Below are positions 22,524-30,428 of a stretch of DNA of 48,059 nt, piece after piece. The notes beneath the pieces are model-generated. The model was not told the DNA's origin. It ran no database searches and saw only the letters and a list, made by a program, of their open reading frames with translations. Position 1 is the stretch's first letter; the number at the start of each line of letters is the position of its first letter. Origin of the DNA: JAVBNO01 sp031551485. GTDB taxonomy: Bacteria > Bacillota > Clostridia > Oscillospirales > Ruminococcaceae. Position numbers and translations under genes: made by a program. Where the stretch lies: contig JAVBNO010000028.1 of assembly GCA_031551485.1 (NCBI GenBank), forward strand, positions 1 to 48,059, written 5' to 3'.

Positions 22524-23146
22524 TACGCGTACACCTCCTCGAGCCAGTTGACAGCGTCGTCAACAATAATGAACTTGTCATATTTAAGGATGTCGAAGAT
22601 GTTAAGCGCACCCACAACGGCGGTTTTGACGCCGGGGATGTTGGCGGCGCTCTTGATCACTTTCTGGTCGGCCTCTTTGGTGACAATCAGGGCTTTGCGG
22701 TCGGCGCCCAGCTTCGCAAGCATTTCGACAATGGCTTTTGTCTTAAAGCTGTCGACGGCAATATCCTTCATCACAATGAAATCGGAACTGGCGACCTTGG
22801 CAGAAAAAGCGGACTGGAACGCCAGCTTCTTCACCTTGCGGTTCAGCGCATAGCTGTAATCGCGTGGTTTGGGGCCGAGGGCGATGCCGCCGTGTCTCCA
22901 TTGGGGTGACCGGGTGGAGCCTTGGCGGGCGTGGCCGGTACCTTTTTGTCTCCAGGGTTTGCGTCCGCCGCCTGCCACTTCGGTGCGGGTTAAGGTGGAC
23001 TGGGTGCCCTGGCGCTGGTTGGCCAGATAATTTTTCACTGCGGCATGCAGCACTGCTTTGTTAGGCACAATTCCGAATACGGCGTCGGAGAGATCCCGCT
23101 TGCCAACGCTTTTTCCGGACATGTCAAAAATATCTACCTTTGGCAT
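22523..23146 (-). CDS. rplD: 50S ribosomal protein L4
   Basis: Tunnel-constriction protein of 207 residues with the basic extended loop TEVAGGGRKPWRQKGTGHAR and QGSTRSPQWRHGG. L4 is the classical autoregulator of the S10 operon in E. coli; the leader before rpsJ is a plausible target here, but this is not shown. Confidence 0.98.
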   Translation of the reverse strand: MPKVDIFDMSGKSVGKRDLSDAVFGIVPNKAVLHAAVKNYLANQRQGTQSTLTRTEVAGGGRKPWRQKGTGHARQGSTRSPQWRHGGIALGPKPRDYSYALNRKVKKLAFQSAFSAKVASSDFIVMKDIAVDSFKTKAIVEMLAKLGADRKALIVTKEADQKVIKSAANIPGVKTAVVGALNIFDILKYDKFIIVDDAVNWLEEVYA

Positions 23147-23164
23147 ACTGTCTCCTCCTTTCCG

Positions 23165-23800
23165 TTACGCCTTTTTCACGCTGTCCGTCAGGTGCACAAT
23201 CCCGCCTTTAGGGCCGGGAATGGCGCCGCGCAGCGCAATCAGGTTGTTTTCAGCATCTACTTTAATCACATCTAAATTTTGAACGGTAACGCGTTCATGG
23301 CCCAAGTGGCCGGGCAGCCCTTTGCCCTTCATAACCCGGGACGGGTCGGAGCAGGCGCCCATGGAGCCGGCGTGACGGTGCACAGGGCCGGAACCGTGGG
23401 TCTCTTTCAGCGAGTGGAAGTTCCAACGCTTGATGGTGCCGGCATAGCCTTTACCTTTCGATGTGCCGCATACATCCACCTTGTCGCCCACCGCAAAGGT
23501 GTCGGCTTTGATGATGTCGCCCACATTGAGGGCGGCGCAGTCGTTCAGTCTGAACTCCCGCAGCACTTTTTTCAGCGCCACATCCGCTTTGGCAAAATGG
23601 CCTTTTTGGGGTTTGTTGGCCCGTTTGTCGCTTAATGCGCCAAACCCGAACTGCACGGCTTCGTAACCGTCGTTTTCGATGGTCTTTTTCTGCGCCACGA
23701 CACAGGGACCGGCTTCTACAACTGTTACCGGTATAAACTTGCCTTTATCGTCAAAAATTTGGGTCATCCCAATTTTTTTGCCGATGATCGCTTTTTGCAT
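23165..23800 (-). CDS. rplC: 50S ribosomal protein L3
   Basis: Peptidyl-transferase-proximal assembly protein of 211 residues: IGKKIGMTQIFDDKGKFIPV start and the loop signature HGSGPVHRHAGSMGACSDPS followed by GHLGHERVTVQNL. Confidence 0.98.
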   Translation of the reverse strand: MQKAIIGKKIGMTQIFDDKGKFIPVTVVEAGPCVVAQKKTIENDGYEAVQFGFGALSDKRANKPQKGHFAKADVALKKVLREFRLNDCAALNVGDIIKADTFAVGDKVDVCGTSKGKGYAGTIKRWNFHSLKETHGSGPVHRHAGSMGACSDPSRVMKGKGLPGHLGHERVTVQNLDVIKVDAENNLIALRGAIPGPKGGIVHLTDSVKKA

Positions 23801-23862
23801 TTTCGTTTTCCTCCTAATCGGTTATTGGTTGGCGTGTGCCAACATGACCTTGCCGGGAACCT

Positions 23863-24174
23863 TTACAGTTTAATTTCGATTTCCACACCCGCCGGAAGCT
23901 CCAGGCTGGTAAGGGCATCCACCGTCTTGTTGGACGGCCGCAGAATGTCGATCAGTCTTTTATGGGTACGCATCTCGAATTGTTCGCGGGAATCTTTGTA
24001 CTTGTGCACAGCCCGCAGAATGGTGACAATCTCTTTTTCGGTGGGCAGAGGAATGGGGCCGGACACCCGCGCGCCTGTGCGCTTGGCCGTTTCCACAATC
24101 CGCTCGGCCGAAGAATCCACCAATTGATGGTCGTAACCTTTCAGTCTGATCCTGATTTTGTCTTTGACTGCCAT
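23863..24174 (-). CDS. rpsJ: 30S ribosomal protein S10
   Basis: First gene of the superoperon; S10 is also NusE, the antitermination partner of NusB. The 103 residues show KIRIRLKGYDHQLVDSSAER, the GPIPLPTEKEIVTILR signature and FEMRTHKRLIDI. A long leader lies upstream. Confidence 0.98.
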   Translation of the reverse strand: MAVKDKIRIRLKGYDHQLVDSSAERIVETAKRTGARVSGPIPLPTEKEIVTILRAVHKYKDSREQFEMRTHKRLIDILRPSNKTVDALTSLELPAGVEIEIKL

Positions 24175-24535
24175 TGTAAGTCATCGCCTCCACATTAGTA
24201 TTGCGCCACATGATTCCCTTCGGAACCATTGGCGCCGGCGGCAACAGTTAAATCCATTGTGCGCTTGCGCGCTTTCTTTTGTGTACACCCTGCCGGGTGT
24301 TCCGTGATGAGGCATTTTAAAATCCGGGTAAACCATCGCCCGTTAAAGGCAGGTCTAACCGGAACATACCACAGCCACAAAGCCCTTCGGCAGCTGGCTT
24401 TACCAAAAGCACTGGTATTTTTCGTCGCCCGGTTTCAAATCGGACATACTCCACGGAAATTCCCCGCCAAACTGGCGGCCACCTCCCGCTTCATCGCATA
24501 TCTTTCAGCAGTCGCGCCCACATGCTTTCGCAGTC
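24175..24535 (-). ncRNA. 5' leader of the S10 superoperon
   Basis: About 360 untranslated nucleotides between the predicted start (near 24535) and rpsJ. Features include a direct repeat GCGCGACTGC (minus strand, 24539-24530 and 24517-24508) at the very 5' end, the ACACCC-TGCC-GGGTGT hairpin (24285-24300), and other GC-rich complementary segments. Its place and length suggest an L4-type regulatory leader; no family was confirmed. Short open frames here lack ribosome sites and were not called. Confidence 0.55.
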
Positions 24536-24545
24536 GCGCTAGATT

Positions 24546-24574
24546 AGAATATCACAACCCACTTGTGATTGCAA
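24546..24574 (-). promoter_or_regulatory. Promoter of the S10 superoperon with nested dyads
   Basis: Minus strand: -35 TTGCAA (24574-24569), 17-bp spacer, -10 TATTCT (24551-24546). Two perfect inverted repeats overlap it: ATCACAA-CCCAC-TTGTGAT (24551-24569) in the spacer and CACTTG-TGATTG-CAAGTG (24560-24577) over the -35. They suggest binding by a regulator in addition to the leader control. Confidence 0.75.
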
Positions 24575-24657
24575 GTGTTTTTTCGCATTTTTTAGCCGTT
24601 TTCCCATGGGTTTTTATTCCTGTCGCCAAAATTTCTTTGCGGTCTGTTTACGAATCA

Positions 24658-24688
24658 TTTACACTTTTTCTATATGTGGTGGTATAAT
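24658..24688 (+). promoter_or_regulatory. Promoter of the small membrane protein gene
   Basis: A perfect -10 TATAAT at 24683-24688 with TG two bases upstream (TGGTATAAT). The best -35 candidates are TTTACA (24658-24663, 19-bp spacer) or TTACAC (18-bp). It diverges from the S10 promoter. Confidence 0.7.
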
Positions 24689-24779
24689 AGAAGAGAGGCA
24701 ATCCGCAATACCATATTAAGGGTTGTCCACTCTCGCCGATAGATACGCAATTCATATAAGGAAAGGAGCGCTTGTCCCA

Positions 24780-24950
24780 ATGGCCAAAAAAGTTTTTATC
24801 ATCGTCGCTGTGATTATCACCCTTGTGGCAACGGCCACCAGCTTTTTGCTCGGCTATGCTTACATTATCCAATCGCTGCGCACCATGAACCTGGGCCGCC
24901 GGGTCATGCGCAAATATCTGGAACAGGATATCTCCCTGGAGGACGATTAG
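24780..24950 (+). CDS. Small single-pass membrane protein, unknown
   Basis: A 56-residue protein: MAKK start, one hydrophobic segment (about 5-31, VFIIVAVIITLVATATSFLL), then a basic stretch (RTMNLGRRVMRKYLEQ) and an acidic end DISLEDD. Positive charges on both sides make the orientation uncertain. GGAAAGGAG lies 11 bases before the ATG at 24780; a longer in-frame version starting upstream has no ribosome site. It is monocistronic with its own promoter and a strong terminator. I do not recognise the family. Confidence 0.7.
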   Translation: MAKKVFIIVAVIITLVATATSFLLGYAYIIQSLRTMNLGRRVMRKYLEQDISLEDD

Positions 24951-24992
24951 GTCCATTCTGTGCCCATACATATTGTTCGATAAGACGATGAG

Positions 24993-25023
24993 AAATCCCT
25001 GCCCAAACGGCAGGGATTTTTTT
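24993..25023 (+). terminator. Terminator after the small membrane protein
   Basis: AAATCCCTGCC (24993-25003) pairs with GGCAGGGATTT (25009-25019) around CAAAC, followed by more T residues. It may also serve the convergent gene that ends at 25025. Confidence 0.92.
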
Positions 25024-25024
25024 G

Positions 25025-25384
25025 CTATAGCGTAATATCGAAAATACGCTTGACCGCCGCAAGCCCTTCGCCAATTTCTTCCCGGGAAAACCCATGTTCC
25101 TCCAGCTCGTCATCGCCAAGATGGTTCAGCCGATCGTAAAAATCCAGCGCCACCCAAAGGGTACTTTCATCCTTGTCGTCCAAGCCGGCGAATAAAAGAT
25201 CCTCCGCTTTGCCGATTTCCATTTGCCCCAAAAGTTTGACCAGCTGCAAATGCAGTTCATCCACTTTGGTCAGATGGTTCTGATCTTGTATTTCATAGGC
25301 GGCGGCCGGACGGTGGAAAATCAGCCGGGCCAGCACTTCCACCATGTCGTTAATCTGCCGCATAATCCAGTCGTTGCGATACAT
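25025..25384 (-). CDS. DUF6483-like protein
   Basis: A 119-residue, mostly helical, acidic cytoplasmic protein starting MYRNDWIMRQINDMVEVLAR. This N-terminal pattern and the YEIQDQNHL-to-LLGQMEIGKAEDLLF spacing recall the DUF6483 family of Clostridia; the function is unknown. The ATG at 25384 has GGGGGG 8 bases upstream. It ends two bases past the terminator of the convergent gene and is 85 bases downstream of proS. Confidence 0.7.
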   Translation of the reverse strand: MYRNDWIMRQINDMVEVLARLIFHRPAAAYEIQDQNHLTKVDELHLQLVKLLGQMEIGKAEDLLFAGLDDKDESTLWVALDFYDRLNHLGDDELEEHGFSREEIGEGLAAVKRIFDITL

Positions 25385-25410
25385 CCGCAAATCCCCCCGA
25401 AGACGCTGAA

Positions 25411-25432
25411 GATGCCCCGGATCCGGGGCATC
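25411..25432 (-). terminator. Palindromic hairpin downstream of proS
   Basis: GATGCCCCG (25411-25419) and CGGGGCATC (25424-25432) flank GATC in a perfect palindrome, 37 bases past the proS stop codon. The downstream T content on the minus strand is low (CTTCAGCG), so termination may be partial and let transcription reach the next gene. Confidence 0.6.
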
Positions 25433-25469
25433 TTGTCATCATATAATGCGCAGGTTGGTTTCCCAATGC

Positions 25470-26915
25470 TTAATAGGCTTTGCCCCAAACGACCATCGCC
25501 TTGGCAGGTTTGCCGCAGCAAATGCAGCTGTCGGAAATAGGCTCCTGCTCCGCGGGCATACAGCGGGAAGTCACGCCCGCCTCCTCTTTCAGCTTCATTT
25601 CGCAGGCCAGGTCGCCGCACCACATGGCTTTGACAAAACCGTCGCCTTGGGCCAAAATATCCTTCAGTTCATCCATTGTGGAAGCGCTAAATGTCCGATT
25701 TTGGCGGTTCTCCAGCGCTTTGTCATAAAGCGCCTGGGTCAATTCCTCAAGAATTTGGGGCAGCTTTGCCGCCAGCTCATCCAACGGCACAAAATATTTT
25801 TGGCGGTTGTCGCGGCGCACCACCACACACTGGTTTTGCTCAATATCTTTGGGGCCCAGCTCAATGCGCAGGGGTACGCCCTTCATCTCATACTCCGAGA
25901 ATTTCCACCCGGCGGAATTGTCGCTTTCATCCAGCTTGATCCGGCACACTGTCTTAAGGCTTTCTGTCAGCGCGCGGGCCTTTTCCAAAACGCCCTCTTT
26001 ATGCTGGGCAATGGGAATGACAATGGCCTGAATGGGCGCCACCGCCGGCGGCAGCACAAGGCCGTTGTCGTCGCCGTGGGTCATGATGATCGCGCCGATG
26101 ATGCGGGTGGACAAACCCCAGGAGGTCTGGTGGGGATAGGCCAACTTATTGTCTCGCCCGGTAAACTGGATGTCGAAGGCACGGGCAAAGCCGTCCCCAA
26201 AATAGTGGGAAGTGCCCGACTGTAGGGCTTTGCCGTCGTGCATCATTGCCTCAATGGTGTAGGTGGCCTCGGCCCCCGCAAATTTTTCTTTGTCGGTCTT
26301 GCGGCCTTTGATGACCGGAATCGCTAAATAATCCTCGCACAGCCGGGCGTAAACCCCCAGCATCTTTTCCGTTTCCGCAACGGCTTCTTCCGCTGTTTCG
26401 TGCATGGTGTGGCCTTCCTGCCACAAAAACTCCATAGTGCGCAAAAAGGGCCGGGTTGTCTTTTCCCACCGCAGCACCGAGCACCACTGGTTATAAAGTT
26501 TGGGCAAATCCCGGGAGGAGTTGATGATGTGGGCGTAATGCTCGCAGAACAATGTCTCCGATGTGGGGCGGATGCACAACCGCTCGGCCAGCTCTTCGCT
26601 GCCGCCGTGGGTCACCCACGCCACCTCGGGCGCAAAGCCTTCCACATGTTCTTTTTCTTTATTCAGCAGGCTTTCGGGAATGAGAAGAGGCATATAAACG
26701 TTTTCGTGGCCGGTATCCTTAAACATTCCGTCCAAAATCCGCTGGATGTTTTCCCAGATGGCATAGCCGTAAGGGCGAATGATCATACAGCCCCGCACCG
26801 AGGAGTAATCCACCAAATCCGCTTTCTTCACGACATCGGTGTACCAGCGTGAAAAGTCCTCCTCCATCGAGGTGATTGCTTCCACTAATTTTTTTTGTTC
26901 TGCCATATCAGCCAT
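25470..26915 (-). CDS. proS: Prolyl-tRNA synthetase, short (type 3) form
   Basis: Charges tRNA-Pro with proline. The 481 residues lack the INS editing domain and match the ProS type 3/eukaryote-archaeal-like group: CMIIRPYGYAIWENIQ, class II motif 2 and surroundings (RPTSETLFCEHYAHII, WEKTTRPFLRTMEFLWQEGH), a proline-pocket HQTSWGLSTR, then the anticodon-binding domain. A C-terminal zinc-like region follows (WCGDLACE, SRCMP, CICCGKPAK), ending in VVWGKAY. The ATG at 26915 has GGAG 9 bases upstream and gives the usual length; in-frame starts further upstream are weaker. No T-box was found upstream. Confidence 0.95.
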   Translation of the reverse strand: MADMAEQKKLVEAITSMEEDFSRWYTDVVKKADLVDYSSVRGCMIIRPYGYAIWENIQRILDGMFKDTGHENVYMPLLIPESLLNKEKEHVEGFAPEVAWVTHGGSEELAERLCIRPTSETLFCEHYAHIINSSRDLPKLYNQWCSVLRWEKTTRPFLRTMEFLWQEGHTMHETAEEAVAETEKMLGVYARLCEDYLAIPVIKGRKTDKEKFAGAEATYTIEAMMHDGKALQSGTSHYFGDGFARAFDIQFTGRDNKLAYPHQTSWGLSTRIIGAIIMTHGDDNGLVLPPAVAPIQAIVIPIAQHKEGVLEKARALTESLKTVCRIKLDESDNSAGWKFSEYEMKGVPLRIELGPKDIEQNQCVVVRRDNRQKYFVPLDELAAKLPQILEELTQALYDKALENRQNRTFSASTMDELKDILAQGDGFVKAMWCGDLACEMKLKEEAGVTSRCMPAEQEPISDSCICCGKPAKAMVVWGKAY

Positions 26916-27153
26916 TGTAGATTGCTCCATTCCGCCGCGCTCATTGCAAAAAGATGGCGGCACAAATTATAATGTGAAAAGCTTATCAATATTGTTACTT
27001 GCTGAAAATTTCAGCGCATATATTGGTCCCTTATGAATAGATTATATCATAACGCGCCGCTGCCCAACAGCCTGTTGGCCGGGTCGTCAATTCATTTTAT
27101 TATATAATGGCCGCAGCTTTTTTTCAACTGCGGAAATTTTACAGGATTTTCTG
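26916..27153. other. Divergent intergenic region proS/acpP
   Basis: Contains the leftward proS promoter and, further right, an AT-rich stretch leading to the acpP promoter. No T-box antiterminator sequence, open frame of note or RNA gene was seen. Confidence 0.5.
27041..27078 (-). promoter_or_regulatory. proS promoter with adjacent dyad
   Basis: Minus strand extended -10 TGATATAAT (TATAAT at 27046-27041); the -35 region is poor. At the -35 position lies a perfect dyad CCAACAG-C-CTGTTGG (27064-27078), so an activator or repressor may act here. Confidence 0.6.
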
Positions 27154-27182
27154 TTGACAAACAGTTTTCTATACCCTATTAT
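27154..27182 (+). promoter_or_regulatory. Sigma-A promoter of acpP
   Basis: -35 TTGACA (27154-27159), 17-bp spacer, -10 TATTAT (27177-27182), about 110 bases before the start codon. No FapR-like operator was recognised. Confidence 0.9.
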
Positions 27183-27294
27183 TGCAATAGCAACCAAGGG
27201 ATTGACCGTTAAAATCCTTGAATCCAATGAGGCAGCGGCTCAAAAAAATCAATCCCCGGCAAGTTTCAATCATCCGTAAGGAGGAAATGTAGTA

Positions 27295-27528
27295 ATGGTA
27301 TTTGAAAAGGTAAAAGGCATCTTGGTGGAACAATTGGATGTGGAAGGATCGCTTGTCACACCGGAAGCCAACATCATTGACGATCTTGGGGCCGATTCTT
27401 TGGATATTGTCGACCTTGTAATGACTTTGGAGGATGAGTTTGACACCGAAATTGCCGAAGATGAAATCGAGTCTTTGCGCACAGTAGGTGACATTGTCAA
27501 ATATATTGAAGACCGCAACGAAGATTAG
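27295..27528 (+). CDS. acpP: Acyl carrier protein
   Basis: Carrier of fatty-acyl intermediates on a 4'-phosphopantetheine arm. The 77 residues show the attachment motif GADSLDIVDL with Ser35, acidic helix II (TLEDEFDTEIAEDE) and the VGDIVKYIE end. AAGGAGG lies just before the ATG. It is a single-gene unit with its own promoter and terminator, apart from any fab cluster in this window. Confidence 0.97.
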   Translation: MVFEKVKGILVEQLDVEGSLVTPEANIIDDLGADSLDIVDLVMTLEDEFDTEIAEDEIESLRTVGDIVKYIEDRNED

Positions 27529-27555
27529 TCCTGAGCGCGTATTGGCAAACATTTG

Positions 27556-27582
27556 AAAACCCCGCAAGAGCGGGGTTTTTTT
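27556..27582. terminator. Bidirectional terminator, acpP and aroK
   Basis: AAAACCCCGC (27556-27565) pairs with GCGGGGTTTT (27570-27579) around AAGA, with seven T residues on the plus strand. It overlaps the aroK stop codon region, so it can end both convergent units. Confidence 0.92.
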
Positions 27583-28108
27583 ATATGCTCTTACCGATGC
27601 CGATATCATACGCCAAAAGCGCCGCTTCTATCGCTTTCAAAAGCGCGTGCGCATCAGTACCTGCCACCGTGATATCGGCTGCCTGCCGGTATGCCGCTTC
27701 CCGCTCTTGATAAAGCGCTGCCAGCCCCTGCCGGCCCAACCGGCGCACCAGCGGTCTGTCGGAGGCTGCAATGCGCTGCCAGCAAAGGGCGAAAGGTACA
27801 TCGAGATAGACAATGACGCCGTTTTGACGAAAACGCGCCGCATTGGCCCCATTGAGGAGGGCGCCGCCGCCGGTGGCAATTACCTGTTTTTCTTGCCCCG
27901 CCAGTGCCGCTGCCGTCTGCTCCTCCAGCATTCTGAAATGGGCCTCGCCAAAAACGGAAAAAATATCCGGAATAGACATTCCTGCCCCTTCTTCAATCGC
28001 CTTGTCCATATCCACAAAGCAACAGGCAAGGCGGGCGGCCAGCATCCGTCCCACCGTCGTTTTGCCGCTGCCCATAAAGCCACATAGCACCACGTTGGAT
28101 TTTTCCAT
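27581..28108 (-). CDS. aroK: Shikimate kinase
   Basis: Phosphorylates shikimate at O3, the fifth step of chorismate synthesis. The 175 residues show Walker A GFMGSGKTT (10-18), the FVDMDKAIEE shikimate-binding Asp, FGEAHFRMLE, the VIATGGGALL motif and the LID arginine in SDRPLVRRLG. AAAAGGAGG precedes the ATG at 28108; the codons upstream in the same frame run into aroE and are not used. Gap to aroE is 13 bases. Confidence 0.95.
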   Translation of the reverse strand: MEKSNVVLCGFMGSGKTTVGRMLAARLACCFVDMDKAIEEGAGMSIPDIFSVFGEAHFRMLEEQTAAALAGQEKQVIATGGGALLNGANAARFRQNGVIVYLDVPFALCWQRIAASDRPLVRRLGRQGLAALYQEREAAYRQAADITVAGTDAHALLKAIEAALLAYDIGIGKSI

Positions 28109-28121
28109 GGGCCGCCTCCTT

Positions 28122-28946
28122 TTAAAATGCCAACTGCGCCTTGACAGCTGCCAATTGCGCCTCGGTAAATCGGGCACCGTACCAGATGGTGTGGGCTTCG
28201 GCCCCTTGCCGAACCAGCATATCCAGCCCGCCAATCACCCGACAGCCAAATGCTTTTGCCGACGCCATCAGCTGTGTCTCGGCCGGGTTGTAAATGCTGT
28301 CGAACACAGTGCCCACCCGGGTCAAGACGTCGGCGGGCACTGGCATGGCGTCGGTGCGCGGGTACATGCCACAAGGCGTGGCGTTGATGAACAAGTCATA
28401 ATGTTCCGCTGCACCGGCAATCATTTCTGCCGTCGCAATATGCGGGGTGGGCAATCCGGCCAGCACCATCCGCTGGGCCAGGTGAACCGCCCGGCTTTCG
28501 CCCCCCGGGCGCACCGCAAAAGTGACATGCCCCCCCGCTTCCCCGCAACAAAAGGCAAAGACAGCCGCTGCGCCGCCGGCGCCTGCAATACAGACCCGGC
28601 CCCCCAGCGGGGTGCCCTCCATGCAATGTAAAAAACCGGTGGCGTCGGTGTTATAACCTGTCATCCGCCCCTGCTTCACAGCGACTGTGTTCACCGCCCC
28701 AAAACGGCCGGCCGAGGGCTCCACCTCGTCCAAAAGGGGGATGATCGCCTGCTTGTGGGGAATGGTCACATTAAAGCCCGTCAAGCGCTGAAGTTTCTGC
28801 CTGGTTTCGGGCGCGGTCAATATTTCCGGTGCCAGTTCGAAAAGCTGGTATTCGCCGCTGTAGCCCGATAAGGCGAACAGCGCCCGGTGCAGCGCCGGCG
28901 ATATGCTGTGCCCCAACGGACAGCCCAGCAAAGCAAACGTATGCAT
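28122..28946 (-). CDS. aroE: Shikimate dehydrogenase (NADP+)
   Basis: Reduces 3-dehydroshikimate to shikimate, the step before AroK. The 274 residues contain the substrate serines in LGHSISPALH, catalytic Lys in NVTIPHK, Asn/Asp in GAVNTV and GYNTDATGF, and the glycine-rich nucleotide motif GAGGAAAVFA. The ATG at 28946 directly follows an in-frame GTG, which could also serve as start. It follows fumarase beta by 65 bases. Confidence 0.95.
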   Translation of the reverse strand: MHTFALLGCPLGHSISPALHRALFALSGYSGEYQLFELAPEILTAPETRQKLQRLTGFNVTIPHKQAIIPLLDEVEPSAGRFGAVNTVAVKQGRMTGYNTDATGFLHCMEGTPLGGRVCIAGAGGAAAVFAFCCGEAGGHVTFAVRPGGESRAVHLAQRMVLAGLPTPHIATAEMIAGAAEHYDLFINATPCGMYPRTDAMPVPADVLTRVGTVFDSIYNPAETQLMASAKAFGCRVIGGLDMLVRQGAEAHTIWYGARFTEAQLAAVKAQLAF

Positions 28947-29011
28947 CACCTTTCCCGCCCCTTTTCCTGTAATTGAAATATATAGAAACAGCTCGTTGTG
29001 CTTGTTTTGAT

Positions 29012-29545
29012 CTATCGGCGGTAGACATCGTTGCCAAAGCAGTCCGCCGCCACAATCAGGGGCAGCTCCACCACTTCCAATTTACGGATGGCTTCTGTGC
29101 CCAAATCGGCAAAGGCAACTAGCGCCGACGCCGTCACGCACTGGGCCATCAGCGCCGCCGCCCCGCCAATGGCGGCAAAATAAACCCCTTTTTCCCGCTT
29201 GAGAGCCGCCATCACTTCTTCATTCCGCAGCCCCTTGCCGATCATGGCCCGCAAGCCTTTGGCCATCAGCAGCGGCGTGTAGGCGTCCATCCGCCCGCTG
29301 GTGGTGGGGCCGATGGAACCGATAACCTGGCCCGGCCGGTTGGGACAGGGCCCGGCGTAATAGATAATTTGCCCGGCAAAGTCAAAGGGCAAAGCTTCGC
29401 CTTGGGCGGCCATTTCCGCCATCCGCTTGTGGGCAGCGTCCCGGGCGGTGTACACCGTTCCCGTCAAGTATACCATCTCCCCCGCCCGCAAACTTTCGAT
29501 GATATCGTCGGTAAGGGGGGGCGTGATCACACGCTTTGCATTCAT
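29012..29545 (-). CDS. Fumarate hydratase class I, beta subunit
   Basis: C-terminal half of the split, oxygen-sensitive [4Fe-4S] fumarase (or L(+)-tartrate dehydratase), which interconverts fumarate and malate. The 177 residues contain GEMVYLTGTVYTARDAAHKR, YYAGPCPNRPGQVIGSIGPT and SGRMDAYTPLLMAKGLRAMIG, all beta-subunit landmarks. GGAGGGGG lies 9 bases before the ATG at 29545. It is 16 bases downstream of the alpha subunit. Confidence 0.92.
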   Translation of the reverse strand: MNAKRVITPPLTDDIIESLRAGEMVYLTGTVYTARDAAHKRMAEMAAQGEALPFDFAGQIIYYAGPCPNRPGQVIGSIGPTTSGRMDAYTPLLMAKGLRAMIGKGLRNEEVMAALKREKGVYFAAIGGAAALMAQCVTASALVAFADLGTEAIRKLEVVELPLIVAADCFGNDVYRR

Positions 29546-29561
29546 ATAGCTTTTCCCCCTC

Positions 29562-30401
29562 CTATAAAATGGCTTTGGCGTGCCGGGTGACATGGCACCC
29601 GATGTTCACCGCCACCGGCAACCCGGCAATGTGTGTCGGCCACGGGGCAATATGCACCGCCAGCGCCGTTGTCACGCCCCCCAGCCCCGCCGGGCCGATG
29701 TCGAGCGCATTGACCGCTTCCAGCAGTTCTTTTTCAATGCCATCCCAATACAGGTCCGGGTTGGCGCTGCCCACATTGCGCAGCAAACCCTCCTTGGCCA
29801 AAAGGGCGGCTTTTTCCATGGTGCCCCCCACGCCTACGCCCACAATGACAGGCGGGCAGGGGTTGGGCCCCGCTTTGCGCACCGTCTCCACCACGGCCGC
29901 TTTCACCCCCTCTATGCCTTGGGCCGGTTTGAGCATATATAAGGCGCTCATATTTTCGCTGCCGAAACCTTTGGGCGCCACTGTCACTTCCAGTGCATCT
30001 CCGGCCACCACGTCCATGTGAATGACGGCGGGGGTGTTGTCCCCTGTGTTCACCCGGCGAATAGGATCCCCCACCACCGAGCAGCGCAAATAGCCTTCCC
30101 GATAGCCTTTGGCCACCCCGGCCTGTATGGCATCGGAAAGCAGCCCGCCGGTCAGCTGTACCTCCTGCCCCAAGCGGACAAAGACAACCGCCATCCCTGT
30201 GTCCTGGCAAATGGGCATTTGTTCCCGGGCGGCAATGTCGCCGTTGCGCAAAAGCTGCTCGATCACCTGCTTGCCCAGGCCCTGTTCCTTGTTTTGGGCT
30301 GTCCTAAAGGCCGTTTTGATATCGGGGCCCATGTAGTAATTGGCCTCGATGCAAAGCCGCGCCACTGTATCGGTAATCAGCTGACATGCAATTGTCTTCA
30401 T
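29562..30401 (-). CDS. Fumarate hydratase class I, alpha subunit
   Basis: Carries the catalytic iron-sulfur cluster. In 279 residues the three cluster cysteines are seen at Cys65 (MPICQDTGM), Cys182 (GPNPCPPVIVG) and Cys269 (NIGCH). The GxxxGRxVNTGDNTP-like stretch (GDPIRRVNTGDNTPAVIH) is the substrate region. Paired with the beta gene it makes a full enzyme; tartrate dehydratase cannot be excluded by sequence alone. 27 bases downstream of murI. Confidence 0.93.
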   Translation of the reverse strand: MKTIACQLITDTVARLCIEANYYMGPDIKTAFRTAQNKEQGLGKQVIEQLLRNGDIAAREQMPICQDTGMAVVFVRLGQEVQLTGGLLSDAIQAGVAKGYREGYLRCSVVGDPIRRVNTGDNTPAVIHMDVVAGDALEVTVAPKGFGSENMSALYMLKPAQGIEGVKAAVVETVRKAGPNPCPPVIVGVGVGGTMEKAALLAKEGLLRNVGSANPDLYWDGIEKELLEAVNALDIGPAGLGGVTTALAVHIAPWPTHIAGLPVAVNIGCHVTRHAKAIL

Positions 30402-30428
30402 GGCATTCTCCGTTTCTGCTTTGGCCCC

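Noticed and set aside
24195..24380. 61-codon frame upstream of rpsJ
   Set aside because: No ribosome site, odd composition, and it lies in the predicted structured leader.
26916..27153. T-box riboswitch upstream of proS
   Set aside because: No T-box core (GGTGG-type antiterminator sequence) or terminator/antiterminator pair is present on the minus strand.
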